From: Rhynchonema sp. JSB1_4
Lineage: Eukaryota > Nematoda > Chromadorea > Monhysterida > Xyalidae
DNA length: 64,000 bases
NCBI GenBank assembly: GCA_030248065.1
Contig: JASAMV010002104.1
Coordinates: 1 to 64,000, forward strand
Direction of reading: 5' to 3'
A program made the position numbers and the translations under genes. How positions within the stretch are numbered: the first letter of the stretch is position 1; the number at the start of each line of letters is the position of its first letter. The notes below the pieces were generated by a model, which saw nothing but the letters and a program-made list of their open reading frames with translations, was not told the DNA's origin and searched no databases. Shown piece after piece: positions 1 to 14,766 of the stretch.

Positions 1-267
1 ATCTTCAATTTCTCTCTTCTCTGCCGTTGAGTGTTGCTTAGACCAACGACCAGCATGTGTTTTAAGTGTGATGAAACTGCGTGCGTGAAATGGCTGTCAG
101 TTTGGTTTTGCATTTTCGATCTCCTTTTTATTCAGCTCTCAGCAAGTCTGGGGCAATGTCAAGATCAAGTCATGGAGTCCTTGAATGAGAAATTCCTAAA
201 TCAGTTTTGTATTGAACCGAAACAGTTTATGATTTTCACAGATGATACACAAGCTTCATTGCTCATC

Positions 268-680
268 ATGCTCCATTGGAATCATTTTGCTGTCGCTGAT
301 TTGCTGCATTCACACAAATTACGGTTGGAATCGTTTGTCGACAGTTTATCACAATTAAGAGAAATACCATAATTAAAAAATGCATCCCAATATTGAGGTG
401 CATCGCTACGTGTGCGACGACAAAGTATTGAGATTGATGATCCGGTGATTTCAACATTTTTATGAATTATTTGGTTAATATGCTTTTTTTCGTAGGGCCG
501 ATGAGCATGATAACAATTTGATGACCATGACCTGTGTTGAGCAGTGTCAATTTTTAAAATACTGTTCTATGCCAATAAACCTACCATTGTTGCTGATGTT
601 CCAGCCAATGAAAGAGGCGTTGGATCTGGCAAAAGAAATCATGAAGAAGAAGAGTTATTACTTTATGAATGACGCCTGAA
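268..680 (+). pseudogene. Broken upstream copy of the small secreted peptide gene
   Basis: This copy aligns with the intact gene at 1568-1939. Exon 1 starts at a matching ATG but is 5 nt shorter before the conserved GCTGATTTG block. The hydrophobic signal-peptide frame is lost, and both relevant frames stop early. The second exon (about 602-680) still encodes an intact tail beginning PMKEALDL and ending YYFMNDA, followed directly by AATAAA. It is probably a pseudogene, unless another upstream start and exon restore the frame. Confidence 0.55.
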
Positions 681-963
681 TAAAAGAAAATTATAATGCA
701 TGTGATTATCTTGATTGTGATTTCTCACTTTGTGATTGTCATTCGTAAGTCGGCGTCGGACTATCATTTGATTGTCGAAGCACTCACATGGACCTATGTG
801 CTGATGACCTTGTTTGTCGGAATTATCAAACTCCATATCAATCTCTTCTGGCTCATTTTCAACTTCCTGATGTATCTAATGCAATACTTTGTGGAATAAA
901 GACATTGAAATTGAAATGTTTGGAGTGAAAGCAGGCAACTGCGCTTGATTTTGAGAGAGAAAA

Positions 964-1479
964 TCATTTAAAATCGCCTCTTGAAAGGTTGTTCTCACGG
1001 ACGTCCTGAGACAAAAAAATGTGAAATACGTTGGGGGCTGCGACTTTCATATTACCTGCAATTAAACTGATGCTAAACTGATCCCTGTGCTGCACGACAA
1101 CCATTTGCATGAGATCATGTTGATCAAATAATTCGTCAGACAAAATGAAACGGAAAATAGTCGAAAAGCAAAGAACACAGCTGCGAATCTGACAGAGATT
1201 GGCAAACCTGAAACCGAAAACTGTATTCAATAATTTTTTCTCCAAAATTTTGAAGCAAAGCCAAATTCGCAAGTCACTGTTCAGCAAGGTGGTGCTAATC
1301 AATAATAGATCGTGCTGCAAGCGGACTGGGAAACGAACAAAGTGATCTGGATTTTGAGTTGATAACTGATCGGGAAATTTTATGGTGTGTTCGTTTGGAT
1401 TGTATGTAGTTGATAGTTTTAGTAGTTGCTCATCGAGGTTCGTGTCGAAGTGATATTCGTAACGGTTCTTTTCGGTCAA
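964..1479 (-). CDS. Hypothetical protein, 171 aa, single open frame
   Basis: An uninterrupted minus-strand frame lies between the two copies of the peptide gene. The product has no recognised domain, no clear signal peptide and no strong transmembrane segment. Residues about 100-125 are Cys- and hydrophobic-rich. Other genes here have exons of 60-250 bp, so a 516-bp intronless gene would be unusual. An internal TTTTCGGTTTCAG suggests that part of the frame may be intron. It could also be a chance ORF. Confidence 0.22.
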   Translation of the reverse strand: MTEKNRYEYHFDTNLDEQLLKLSTTYNPNEHTIKFPDQLSTQNPDHFVRFPVRLQHDLLLISTTLLNSDLRIWLCFKILEKKLLNTVFGFRFANLCQIRSCVLCFSTIFRFILSDELFDQHDLMQMVVVQHRDQFSISLIAGNMKVAAPNVFHIFLSQDVRENNLSRGDFK

Positions 1480-1567
1480 TCAATCACTTCATTCGCTTTT
1501 TGAAACCAGTTTGTTGATGTTCCAAGAACCTTTCACAGGTGATTGTACACAAAATTCTTTCCTCATC

Positions 1568-1939
1568 ATGCTTCGTTCGAACGAAATCGTTCTTCTCTTG
1601 CTGATTTGCTTCATTCCAACAACTTACGGTTGGAATACTTTTAGCGGCATTGTCAAACGAATTGCAAAACATGTCCCAATATTCAAGGTACACCACCACG
1701 CATGCGACGACAAACTATTCTGATTGATGACCCGGTCGGCTTTGCACTTATGTTATCATGAGTTTAGGAAGTTAAAATGGCGATGGTAGAATTCCGAAAA
1801 CGCATTCACCTAGATCTGACAGCCCGATCCACTGTAAATCGATACCCTAACCTTCATGTTTCAGCCAATGAAGGAAGCGATTGATCTGGTGAAGAAAATT
1901 TCGATACAAAAGATGTTCTACTTTATGAATGACGCCTGA
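1568..1939 (+). CDS. Small secreted cationic peptide precursor, 64 aa
   Basis: Two exons, 1568-1687 and 1865-1939, are joined by a GTACAC...TTTCAG intron in phase 0. Residues 1-21 form a signal peptide (LRSNEIVLLLLICFIPTTYG), leaving a mature part of about 43 residues that begins WNTFSGIVKRIAKHV. The mature part has no cysteine, carries about eight Lys/Arg against three Asp/Glu, spaces its basic and hydrophobic residues as in an amphipathic helix, and has a central Pro-x-x-x-Pro kink (VPIFKP). That fits linear helical antimicrobial or cytolytic peptides, but I recognise no family. The stop codon overlaps the poly(A) signal (TGAATAAA). A decayed copy lies 1.3 kb upstream. Secretion is well supported; a membrane-active role is inference. 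Confidence 0.6.
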
Positions 1940-2319
1940 ATAAAAAATGAAAACAAACACATGGATGTGATTGTTCTGATTGTGAGTTATCGTTTTGTGA
2001 TTGTCATTCGCAAATTAGCGTCGGACTATCATTTGCTTTTCGATGCACATGCACATAGTGCTGGTAACCCTCTTATCGCATTCATTAAACTAATGGAGTT
2101 CCGTGTGTTTTGGCTCTTTTATGACTTTGGGTATTATGAATACATTTTTCATTTCATTTTTCAACTGGAATAAAATTTGGAAAACTAAATAGCCGTCACG
2201 TCATTGCAGTCGCTGGTCGTTCATTTCTAAGCTGTTGCTTTGCTGCATTGTATCGTATATATGTACTGTATGTACTTCATTTGTGGAATGAAGCAGCAGT
2301 CGTTTGAGACTAATTCGCG

Positions 2320-2480
2320 ACTTTTCAGGCCCGGAAGTTCAGGCCCGACCTTTTCAGGCCCAGCTTTTCAGGCCCGGCCGATTGAGACCCAGCATACATT
2401 TGACCCATTTATAAGCTTAGGCTTAGGCTCCAGCCGGACCTGAATCGGCCAGGCCTCTGAATGGCCGGTCCTGAACCTGT
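2320..2480 (+). repeat. TTCAGGCCC short tandem units and a TTAGGC-like tract
   Basis: Four to five irregular units of (TT)TTCAGGCCCG run from about 2325 to 2380. They are followed by CTTAGGCTTAGGCTCCAGCC at about 2415-2437 and by inverted partial versions (CTGAATCGGCC, CTGAATGGCC). Two short open frames that cross this block have biased composition and are not taken as genes. Confidence 0.6.
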
Positions 2481-3034
2481 GCCCCGGGACTGAATCGTCG
2501 CACAATACATAGTTTTGAGACAGTCAAATTCTTGTGCAAAATCAAAGATAAAAGTTGCATGGTGTAACAAAATTTGAGTCGCTGATCCTGAATTACATGT
2601 TCATTTTAGAACTATATCAGTGAAGTACAAACGTCGACTTCTCAGTCGCGCCTGTCAGCTTCGAGATTCAACAAACAGGTCTGATTCGCTGCCGGCAAAC
2701 GTTGCAAAGTTCGTGTCAATCGATTCACATACGCCGGATAGCTCACATCACGACCACATAGAGCCTGAAACATCGGCTATGCAATATAAGTGGCCCAATG
2801 GCGATATAAGCTTGGGGATCGAATATTAGATGTCGGACCTCCTTTGATCACGTGCGATTTTCGTGTCAAGGATATTGAGCGTTTAGTGATATCAAAAAGA
2901 TGTTCCGAGACCTAAACTGAACAACAACGGTCGAAATTAGTGGCTCCAATCATTCTTTTGATATGCAATTCTTTTATGCAATATATCGCACGCGACCCGG
3001 GCAGGCCCGATCCGATCATCAAGTTTGGTGTCCG
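2481..3034. other. No recognised gene
   Basis: A 70-codon open frame begins at 2620 on the plus strand, but it lacks a signal peptide, a domain or convincing splice context. I see no repeat or RNA gene here. Confidence 0.5.
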
Positions 3035-3718
3035 TTAATCTGGCAGCGGAAATGGCAGAATGCGATGCCGAACTCGGGCCAATCGTTTGCTGAAATGGTT
3101 GCAGTTGTTGTAGATGTCATCATCAGGACCACGTTCGACCTGCATGTCACTGAGCGTGGTTTTGGCCAAACGGCGAACTTCATCGACCGACAGTGTGGTG
3201 ATTAATTGATGGATTCATGTCGCACATGTTACTCACGTAAACTTGTGCTTGGAGCCGGGTCGAGGAACGCCAGGCGTGTCTTCTGCATATCCGGTACTTC
3301 GGAAACCAAATTCTGTGCAAAATTCAATCATCAATAGTTTACTGATGTGATCATTGAGCATCACATTATTATAGCACATCATATACATACCAACGCCGTG
3401 CACCCCAATTCCCGTGTGAAAAATGCCACACACTTTCCACAACATGCGATGCGCGGGACGAACAATGGCGGGCACATTCTGAAGTTGTCAAATACGTAAA
3501 GTGCACGTTGGGAAACACTCATTCAACTTAAAAGCACTGTAGAAAAAAGTTTTATAAGTTGCCGTATTGTAAAGTACCGAATGCTTGATTCCGTACACCA
3601 TTAAAGTGACTGGCGATGTTTGATCCCCACCGCTTTGATGACGACCATTGTTTGGCGCACGTGAAACATCAGTAAACAGCACTGCCACAAACAATAACGG
3701 TGCCAGAAGGCAGCGCAT
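3035..3718 (-). CDS. Secreted PPPDE/DeSI-like cysteine peptidase
   Basis: The model has exons 3718-3578, 3478-3391, 3312-3237 and 3149-3035 (139 aa). PPPDE (DeSI/DUF862) proteins are papain-fold peptidases with a His/Cys dyad; the known DeSI members remove SUMO. Seen here are the opening strand PVTLMVYGI, the catalytic His in CGIFHTGIGVHG, the EFGF strand, and the catalytic Cys in NNCNHFS. Unlike cytosolic DeSI enzymes, the protein starts with a clear signal peptide (MRCLLAPLLFVAVLF), so it should be secreted or lumenal. One oddity is the third intron. The in-frame stretch LSVDEVRRLAK just before exon 4 looks like the family's D-x-x-x-x-x-L helix but has no AG acceptor ahead of it. The only frame-keeping acceptor, CGCTCAG, skips it. 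The gene may be shortened or decaying. Confidence 0.65.
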
Positions 3719-3951
3719 GCTTATTCACGATGACAGCTCATCAAGCAACGAGGTGTATTTTACTGATGGTAAAAACACTGGGAATTTGAAGACCTTGGCT
3801 TCACCGTTGTATTACAGCTTTCTGGACCACAAAGCGCTTTCCTTCGATGCATCAAGTTCATCATCTCATTATACAACCGTTCATGAAGCACCTTCGTCAT
3901 GTGAAACATTCATTTGCCATATAAAAATATAGAATTTTATATACAGTGTAT

Positions 3952-4177
3952 GGGTGGAATTTTCGAAACGGTGTAAATATCAGTTGGGTGTAAAGGTCGG
4001 CGTAAAGTTCGGTCGAAAGCTCGGTCGGCGTAGCTCGGTGTAAACGTGAAACATTGCCTGTTATTAACGTGGAATGTTTCAAGTTTACACCGAGGTCTAT
4101 CGCACTGAGCTGTCGACCGAGCTTTCCACCGACCTTTAAACCCAACTGACCTTCACACCGTTTCGAAAATATCACCC
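3952..4177. mobile_element. Fold-back MITE, family A, copy 1 (TSD TAT)
   Basis: This 226-bp element has terminal inverted repeats starting GGGTGGAATTTTCGAAACGG. Almost the whole element is palindromic. The 3-bp flanks are TAT on both sides (3949-3951 and 4178-4180). The 3-bp duplication suggests a PIF/Harbinger-type origin. Other copies are at 16814 and 21336. Confidence 0.75.
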
Positions 4178-4195
4178 TATATACATATACAGGTA

Positions 4196-4600
4196 TTGGT
4201 CGCACAATGACTATATGAGAATCCATCCCCCTAATTTTCCTGCATTGAAAAGGCGGATATTTGGCATTTTTTTTCAAATTGGACCAGGTTTTGACAAGAA
4301 CTTTGCATGCTTATCAGTGAGAAGAATGAGAAACACACGTGTGCAGAAGTTTCACCCTGAATTCTACGCAACCGAAATGGTTCGGGCTCGGGTTACTGTA
4401 ACCACGTATTACACGCTTTGTGTGTGAAATCGATTACAGCACACACACGTTGATCACTCCCGATAAATAAAGCGGGAAAAGAAACAGAAAATAACTCCTT
4501 GTCAAAACCTGATTCAATTTGAAAAAAATCACCAGAAACCCTCCTTGCCGATGTAGGAAAAATATGGGGATGGATTCTCATATAGTCATTGTGCGACCAA
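4196..4600. mobile_element. MITE, family B, with TA flanks
   Basis: The inverted termini TTGGTCGCACAATGACTATA...GAATCCATCCCC match for about 36 bp at both ends and are flanked by TA on both sides. This fits a Tc1/mariner-type non-autonomous element of 405 bp. The first 17 bp recur in the element at 6243-6506. Confidence 0.7.
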
Positions 4601-4611
4601 TACATAATATA

Positions 4612-5727
4612 CAACAGAGATCAAAAGTACCGTCAAGATTGCTGTTCTTCAGGCCATAGCGTGTGATAGACTGAACGGGTTCGTTTTAGGTTAAAGAAGT
4701 GGTCAGGCGATTGTGCATACTGTGAATGGCATGAAACACACCGATCCCTGATGTTTCAAGGCACTTTTGTGGGGCTCATTAGCTACACTTGCGAAAACAG
4801 CGAAAACCGGTCACACAATGGGTTTATTAATGCCGATTCGCTTGCCTTTTTACTGCAAAGCTTTACTTTACTGCCCAATCTGTCGGTTGCCTGGCCGTTC
4901 TGCGAAATGTTATGGTTTATTGAAAGCAACAAGCGAAATCATTCATTGCACACAACACAACAAGGATCAAAACTTATTTAACACAGCTCAAACGCTTCAT
5001 TGAGCTCTGCTCGCCCACGCGCAGGCAACGATTCATTATCAACAATTTGGAAGTTTTCCTTTATTAAATTTCCTGATCATTGTTTTTCTGTGGAAGCAAT
5101 TTTTAACTTCTTACAGTACATTGTTATTGTCCTTAAATGATTCCAACGCCATGGTCTTCTCGACCTTTTTGCTGTTTGCAGCAATCCTGACAACATGGGG
5201 GATTTGCGATATGATAACTGATAACTGATTATTTCGTTCAACAGAACTGGGTCGATCATCGGCACTCAGGAAGAATATGCTGCCCGTTTCCCTGGTGAAC
5301 AAGTTCCGTCCTATCGCGTAATCAGAAATGATTCAGAAAGATATGAAGAAACCGGTAAAATCACCGATCGTTCACGGTCTGGACGACCAAACACAGCGGT
5401 CAACCAACTAGACATCCGGACATTGACTGATTCGTTTGCTCCAATCCAACAACTTCAGTTCGACGCCGTTCACAATAACATCAAATACCAACGCACAAAA
5501 ATAAGAAATTTCATGCCCTTCGGCACTGTTGTCGCAAGTGACGCGTATGAGCACCACAAATGTGCCTCGAAACATCAGGGATCGGTGTGTTTCATTAAAT
5601 TCATGCTATTCACAGTATGCCCAATTGTCTGACGACTTAGTTAAGCTATAAACGAAACATATCCGTTCGGTCACATTATGACCAGAAACACAGCAGTCTT
5701 GAGGGAACTTTTGAATCACCCTGTACA
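4612..5727. mobile_element. Decayed DNA transposon with long inverted ends
   Basis: About 4620-4790 and 5545-5720 are inverted repeats. They share, in opposite orientation, the block TTTCAAGGCACTTTTGTGG / CCACAAATGTGCCTCGAAA and the outer block ATCAAAAGTACCGTCAAG. The right terminus reads ...ACTTTTGAATCACCCTGTAC. Between the ends lies a transposase N-terminal relic (5246-5632). The element abuts the MITE at 4196-4600. I take it as a degenerate Tc1/mariner-superfamily-like element; exact ends are uncertain. Confidence 0.6.
5246..5632 (+). pseudogene. Transposase DNA-binding domain relic
   Basis: The open frame reads EEYAARFPGEQVPSYRVI, then RYEETGKITDRSRSGRPNTA. This matches the helix-turn-helix region of animal DNA-transposon transposases (pattern RFPGxPVPSxxTIxR...ETGSVxDRxRSGRP). 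No DDE/DDD catalytic part follows: the frame enters the right inverted repeat and stops, so the gene is truncated. A short signal-like frame just upstream (about 5151) is unrelated. Confidence 0.6.
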
Positions 5728-6242
5728 ATATAAAATGCAATTCATTCACGCATATCAATTGTGTAGTATATAACCAATTTTTAAATCACAATAACCATTC
5801 TGCTCTCTGCAACGCTTCGATTATCATGGCACTTTTTCAATCGCTGAACTTCTAATTGAGGTTCATAACGGTGGACCGGAAATTGCGAAAACTACATACA
5901 TACATAGGTTCCATGCATTTTGCATGCTGGCGAATGAGCCGAAATGTCCAGTGACCTGCTGTTTTTACGGACTGGATCTTAATCGAAGTTCTCCCCAGTA
6001 GTATGGTAGATGTACCTAACCTTTTTGCGGAGTAACTGATGACATGTGCACCTATGCACCGACCGCAATTCGTTGCATTTCAGCGTACAGCGTTACATCG
6101 GGCTCGTCGTAGCACGGTTGTTTGTGAGCATCACCAGCCATCGTTGCGTTCTACAATAGTGTTGGAATCGCTACTTTCGTTCGCAAGAATTGTACCGAAG
6201 AATTCCGAATACTCCCCCCGCCCGAGTAACATCAGTGGGGGA
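5728..6242. other. No recognised gene
   Basis: This is AT-rich sequence with no domain-bearing frame. The 126-codon open frame that starts at 6039 runs into the MITE at 6243 and is not credible. Confidence 0.5.
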
Positions 6243-6506
6243 TGGTCGCACAATGTCTTTATAAGAGTCTACCATTCAAGATTTTTCCTGAATGCTAAAG
6301 CACGTCTCGATGCAGATCACAAGCGCCCTATTTATATTTTTTCCAAAACATTTCTTCCGATATCACGGTTGAGTTGCTTGAACACAGTGAGTGCGATACA
6401 TGTACCTGCAAAAATATAAATAGGGCGCTTGCGATCTGCATCGAGACGTGCTTTGCCATTCAGAAAAAATCTTGGATGGATTCTTATAAAGTCATTGTGC
6501 GACCAG
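6243..6506. mobile_element. Fold-back MITE related to family B
   Basis: The ends read TGGTCGCACAATGTCTTTATAA and, in inverse, TGGTCGCACAATGACTTTATAA. A second inner inverted repeat (GCACGTCTCGATGCAGATC / its inverse) flanks an AT-rich centre. The right flank is TA. It shares its terminal 17 bp with the element at 4196-4600 but not the interior, so the two belong to one family driven by the same kind of transposase. Confidence 0.65.
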
Positions 6507-7030
6507 TACCTGCCATAAATGTTGTGCGATAAAACTTCAGTTACACGAAATCCGACGAGTTTTGTTGACGCTATTAGTCAGGGTATAAGTATTAGCCGCT
6601 GTTTCTAATCAGATTAATTCAGCAGTTTTAGGGCCATTGGTTCCGGTGATATAAATGAGCTTGGAAAGCCGTCGCGGATTTGAACATCCGCAGTGCAGAA
6701 CGCCCTCTACTTACTAATTGCTAATTTGTGAGCACAATTTTCGGTCTTGCCACTTGTAGCTGACGTGCCCAATTTATACGGTCAGTCGAAACATTTTCGA
6801 TTATCATGCTTCGTGTTTCGGGTTTCGGGTTTTTTTTCAAAACCCGAAACCCGAAACATGGACATAGAAAAAAATTATGTTTCGGGTTTCGGGTCTATCT
6901 GGTGGAGCCCTTAATCCAATTAGTTCTGCTTAAAATATTTATAGTTTAATTTGGGCAACCACAAGCGCACTAGACCGGTCCAGGAACCAGACGGATGGGG
7001 GCTGTGGGGTTGCCCCCCGACCACTCTCAC
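6507..7030. other. No protein gene; small GTTTCGGGTTTCGGGT palindrome
   Basis: Apart from the tRNA-like segment, about 6815-6893 holds GTTTCGGGTTTCGGGTTTT facing AAAACCCGAAACCCGAAAC and a third direct unit. It looks like a small fold-back repeat. No coding frame is supported. Confidence 0.5.
6655..6740 (-). ncRNA. tRNA-like (SINE-type) Pol III box sequence
   Basis: The minus strand reads GCGGATGTTCAAATCCGC, a good B-box/T-arm. Some 45 bp upstream is an A-box-like TTAGCAATTAGTAAG, followed by TAGAGGGCGTTCTGC. No acceptor stem can be drawn, so this is not a functional tRNA. It may be a SINE head or a tRNA relic. Confidence 0.25.
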
Positions 7031-7372
7031 CAGAGGTCGCAATCGGGCCGGGCACCCCGGCCCGAAGCTTCTGAAGTGACTTATTTTATTGAAAAAGTAG
7101 GGATTTTTTGTCAAAAATACTAAAATTTCTGACGGATTCGGTAAGTAAGTGATCAGTATTGTCTATCTGACGACTTTTTTGTGGAAAACAATGAATTTTC
7201 AACCAAAGAATAGGTTAAAAAAGCGCAAAAATTATGACAAAAATTGGGTTAAAATTTGAGCCAAAAATTCGGGCCGGGCCGGGCCGGAGATTTAGGGGTT
7301 CGGGCCGGGCCGAAGATATGGGGGCTCGGGCCGGGCCCGGGCCGGCCAAACCCGGCCTGATTGCGACTTCTG
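7031..7372. mobile_element. hAT-type MITE (8-bp TSD ACTCTCAC)
   Basis: The ends are CAGAGGTCGCAATCGGGCCG and, in inverse, CAGAAGTCGCAATCAGGCCG. Exact 8-bp flanks ACTCTCAC lie at 7023-7030 and 7373-7380. The 342-bp element is non-coding, with GGGCCGGGCC tracts near both ends. Terminal CAG and an 8-bp duplication are hAT hallmarks. Related partial copies occur at 37512-37740. Confidence 0.85.
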
Positions 7373-10036
<2,664 letters not shown>

Positions 10037-11176
10037 CAAAACCACGGAAATTTTCGAAAAAAAAATTTCCGTTGTATTTTCCGGTCACATAAAAAGCACA
10101 CAGAGTTTTTATATAAAGTAGGCAAGCAAGCCCGTATATCATGCTATTCAGGCGATCAATGACTAATTTTCCACCGCTGATAGGTTTCGACAAAAGCTCG
10201 CTCAACTGTGGTGAACCTCAACTTTTTTGCCATTTTCTGTGGATCCCAAGCACACTTCTATCTCATATTTTTCTATTTTAGTAACAATGTGCCGAGGTGA
10301 TATATGGCACACTAGATAGTAAAAATATAATTGTTGTTAATCATGTGCAAATCTAGGTTGGTCCAGCTGCATCCTTGGAGGTACGAGCAATAAATGAATT
10401 TTACACAAAATTCATAATTTTAGCAAATTTTCACTTCCGTCATATTTTTAGCCTATCTACAGTTGGGTAGGAATTGTGGCTTTTGCTGTCCGATGAAGCC
10501 CAAACGTTATTGTTGTTTATCGATCAAAATTCAAAATTATAGCTCTAACGTATCTTGAGAAAAATCGTGTTAATTGAAGTCCATGCGTTGGACTTGGAAC
10601 TACAACCGGGCTTACAACAGGACCAGCGTCTGCGGTGCCTTCACTTAACATGATTTTTCTCAGGATACGTTAGAACTAGAATTTTGGATTTTGATCGATA
10701 AACAACAACAACGTTGGGGCTTCATCGGACAGCAAAGTCCACAAATCCGTCACAAATTTAGGTAGGCTATAAAAATATGACGGAAGCGAAAATTTGCTAA
10801 AATTATGAATTTTGTGTAAAACTCATTTATTGCTCGTACCTCCAAGGATGCAGCTGGACCAACCTAGATTTGCACATAATTAACAACAATTATATTTTTA
10901 CTATCTAGCGTGCCATATATCACCTCGGTACATTGTTACTAAAATAGGAAAATATGAGATAGAAGTGTGCTTGGGATCCACAGAAAATGGCAAAAAAGTT
11001 GAGGTTCACCACAGTTGAGCGAGCTTTTGTCGAAACTTATCAGCGGTGGAAAATTAGTCATTGATCGCCTGAATAGCATGATATACGGGCTTTCTTGCCT
11101 ACTTTATATAAGAGCTCTGTGTGCTTTCTATGTGACCGGAAAATACAACGGAAATTTTTTTTCGAAAATTTCCAAA
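10037..11176. repeat. Long inverted repeat (arms ~535 bp, loop ~66 bp)
   Basis: Left arm 10037-10578 and right arm 10645-11176 are near-identical reverse complements. Examples are CGGAAATTTTCGAAAAAAAA against its inverse at 11150-11176, and GTGGATCCCAAGCACACTTC against 10963-10982. A loop of about 66 bp (CCATGCGTTGGACTTGG...GTGCCTTCAC) separates them. No coding capacity or clear flanking duplication is seen. It may be a fold-back transposon or a recent inverted duplication; a transcript would form a long hairpin. Confidence 0.9.
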
Positions 11177-11290
11177 AACGCACACCAAAAAGAAAAAAAA
11201 AAACAAAAAAAAAAAAACAAAAAAAGAAAAAAAAAAGAGAGAAAAATAAACCCCAAAGAAAAAAAACAACCAAACAAAAAAAAACTTTAA
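11177..11290 (+). repeat. A-rich low-complexity tract
   Basis: The tract is almost pure A with scattered C and G, directly at the outer edge of the right arm of the inverted repeat. Lys-rich or Phe-rich frames through it are composition artefacts. Confidence 0.9.
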
Positions 11291-11723
11291 ACATACACAT
11301 AATATTTGGCAATGACGCTTGACACGGTACAGACCATTTTTTCTAATGATTAAATAATGAATAATTGCGATTATAGGCAGTTTCACTTCAGGGTATTTTT
11401 GAAATTCACTGCAAAGAACGGACGTATTGGTCAAGCCGTCGTGGTTCTCCATGAGGTCCTTGCCACTATTTAGTGGAAAGACTGTATGCCGATGTCAGTC
11501 AGCTGAACAATAGAAGCTGCCGCTCGCGTGATAATAGCGTCCATAAAACTGATAAAACAACACCAAATTTCTCTTAAAATCAGCCCAGGTCGCTTGATCA
11601 TGTGAGCGTTAGCAAACGCAGCAGCCCATAGTCTGTTTTTCGAAAACAATTCAAAGTCCAAACCACTTTCACCCCCCGTGTGCAGTCCCGCGTCCCCAGC
11701 CGAAGTGCTCCTGTGCCGAAAAC

Positions 11724-14207
<2,484 letters not shown>

Positions 14208-14766
14208 TGTTTCAAACCAGTTATTATCTTGTATCTATTGTTGCCAGGTGGCCACAATGCGTTTTAGAGACTCTTTGCATCAGGGGGAATAGGCACTCAT
14301 TGTGTCCATCTGGTGTACGCCGCGGCCGCCCCATTTTTCTTCAGACTCAATTTAAAGTGAAGTTCAAAAGAAAAAATAGTACACTTACGCTTGCAATACA
14401 CGTTGCGTATTGGTTGCTCAGGCTTATTGTTCATTTGTAATAATGGCGAACTAGAGTCAGAAGGTGTCTACGTGCTGGGTTAATCGCTGATTCATTCCAT
14501 GAAAACAAAACAGAAGCGAGAAACGAAAAATGTGAGTAACGAATATCAGGAACTAACAGTATAATCAGTCATGCGGGCTGATGCTTGCAATTTCACAGTT
14601 CTTCGGAGTCTCAAATTATAAATGGAAACATTGATGTATCGGTATGGCCCGGTCCCGTTCTGTTCACTGGGGAGATTTGACTGTATAATAACTACTAATT
14701 TGTAGGTAAATACAGTACAAGTTCATTAATGGGTAACGTAACTGAACCCAAGCCTCCATGACAAAT
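14208..14766. other. No recognised gene; AGXT 3' flank
   Basis: This is non-coding sequence after the AGXT stop. A canonical AATAAA is not obvious within the first 200 bp. No repeat is recognised. Confidence 0.5.

Larger units (their letters stand above)
170..2173 (+). repeat. Tandem duplication of a ~0.7-kb small-gene unit
   Basis: Two similar blocks lie in direct orientation, about 170-899 and 1500-2173. Each holds a first exon, an intron, a second exon ending ...YFMNDA-stop, and then a second short hydrophobic ORF (696-899 and 1961-2173) that shares the segment FVIVIRKxASDYHL. In each block both stop codons merge with an AATAAA hexamer (TGAATAAA or GAATAAA). The two hydrophobic ORFs diverge after about 25 codons, so they may be 3' flank kept by recent duplication rather than genes. 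Confidence 0.7.

Noticed and set aside
11058..11452. Phe-rich and Lys-rich open frames near the long inverted repeat
   Set aside because: They come from the A-rich tract at 11177-11290.
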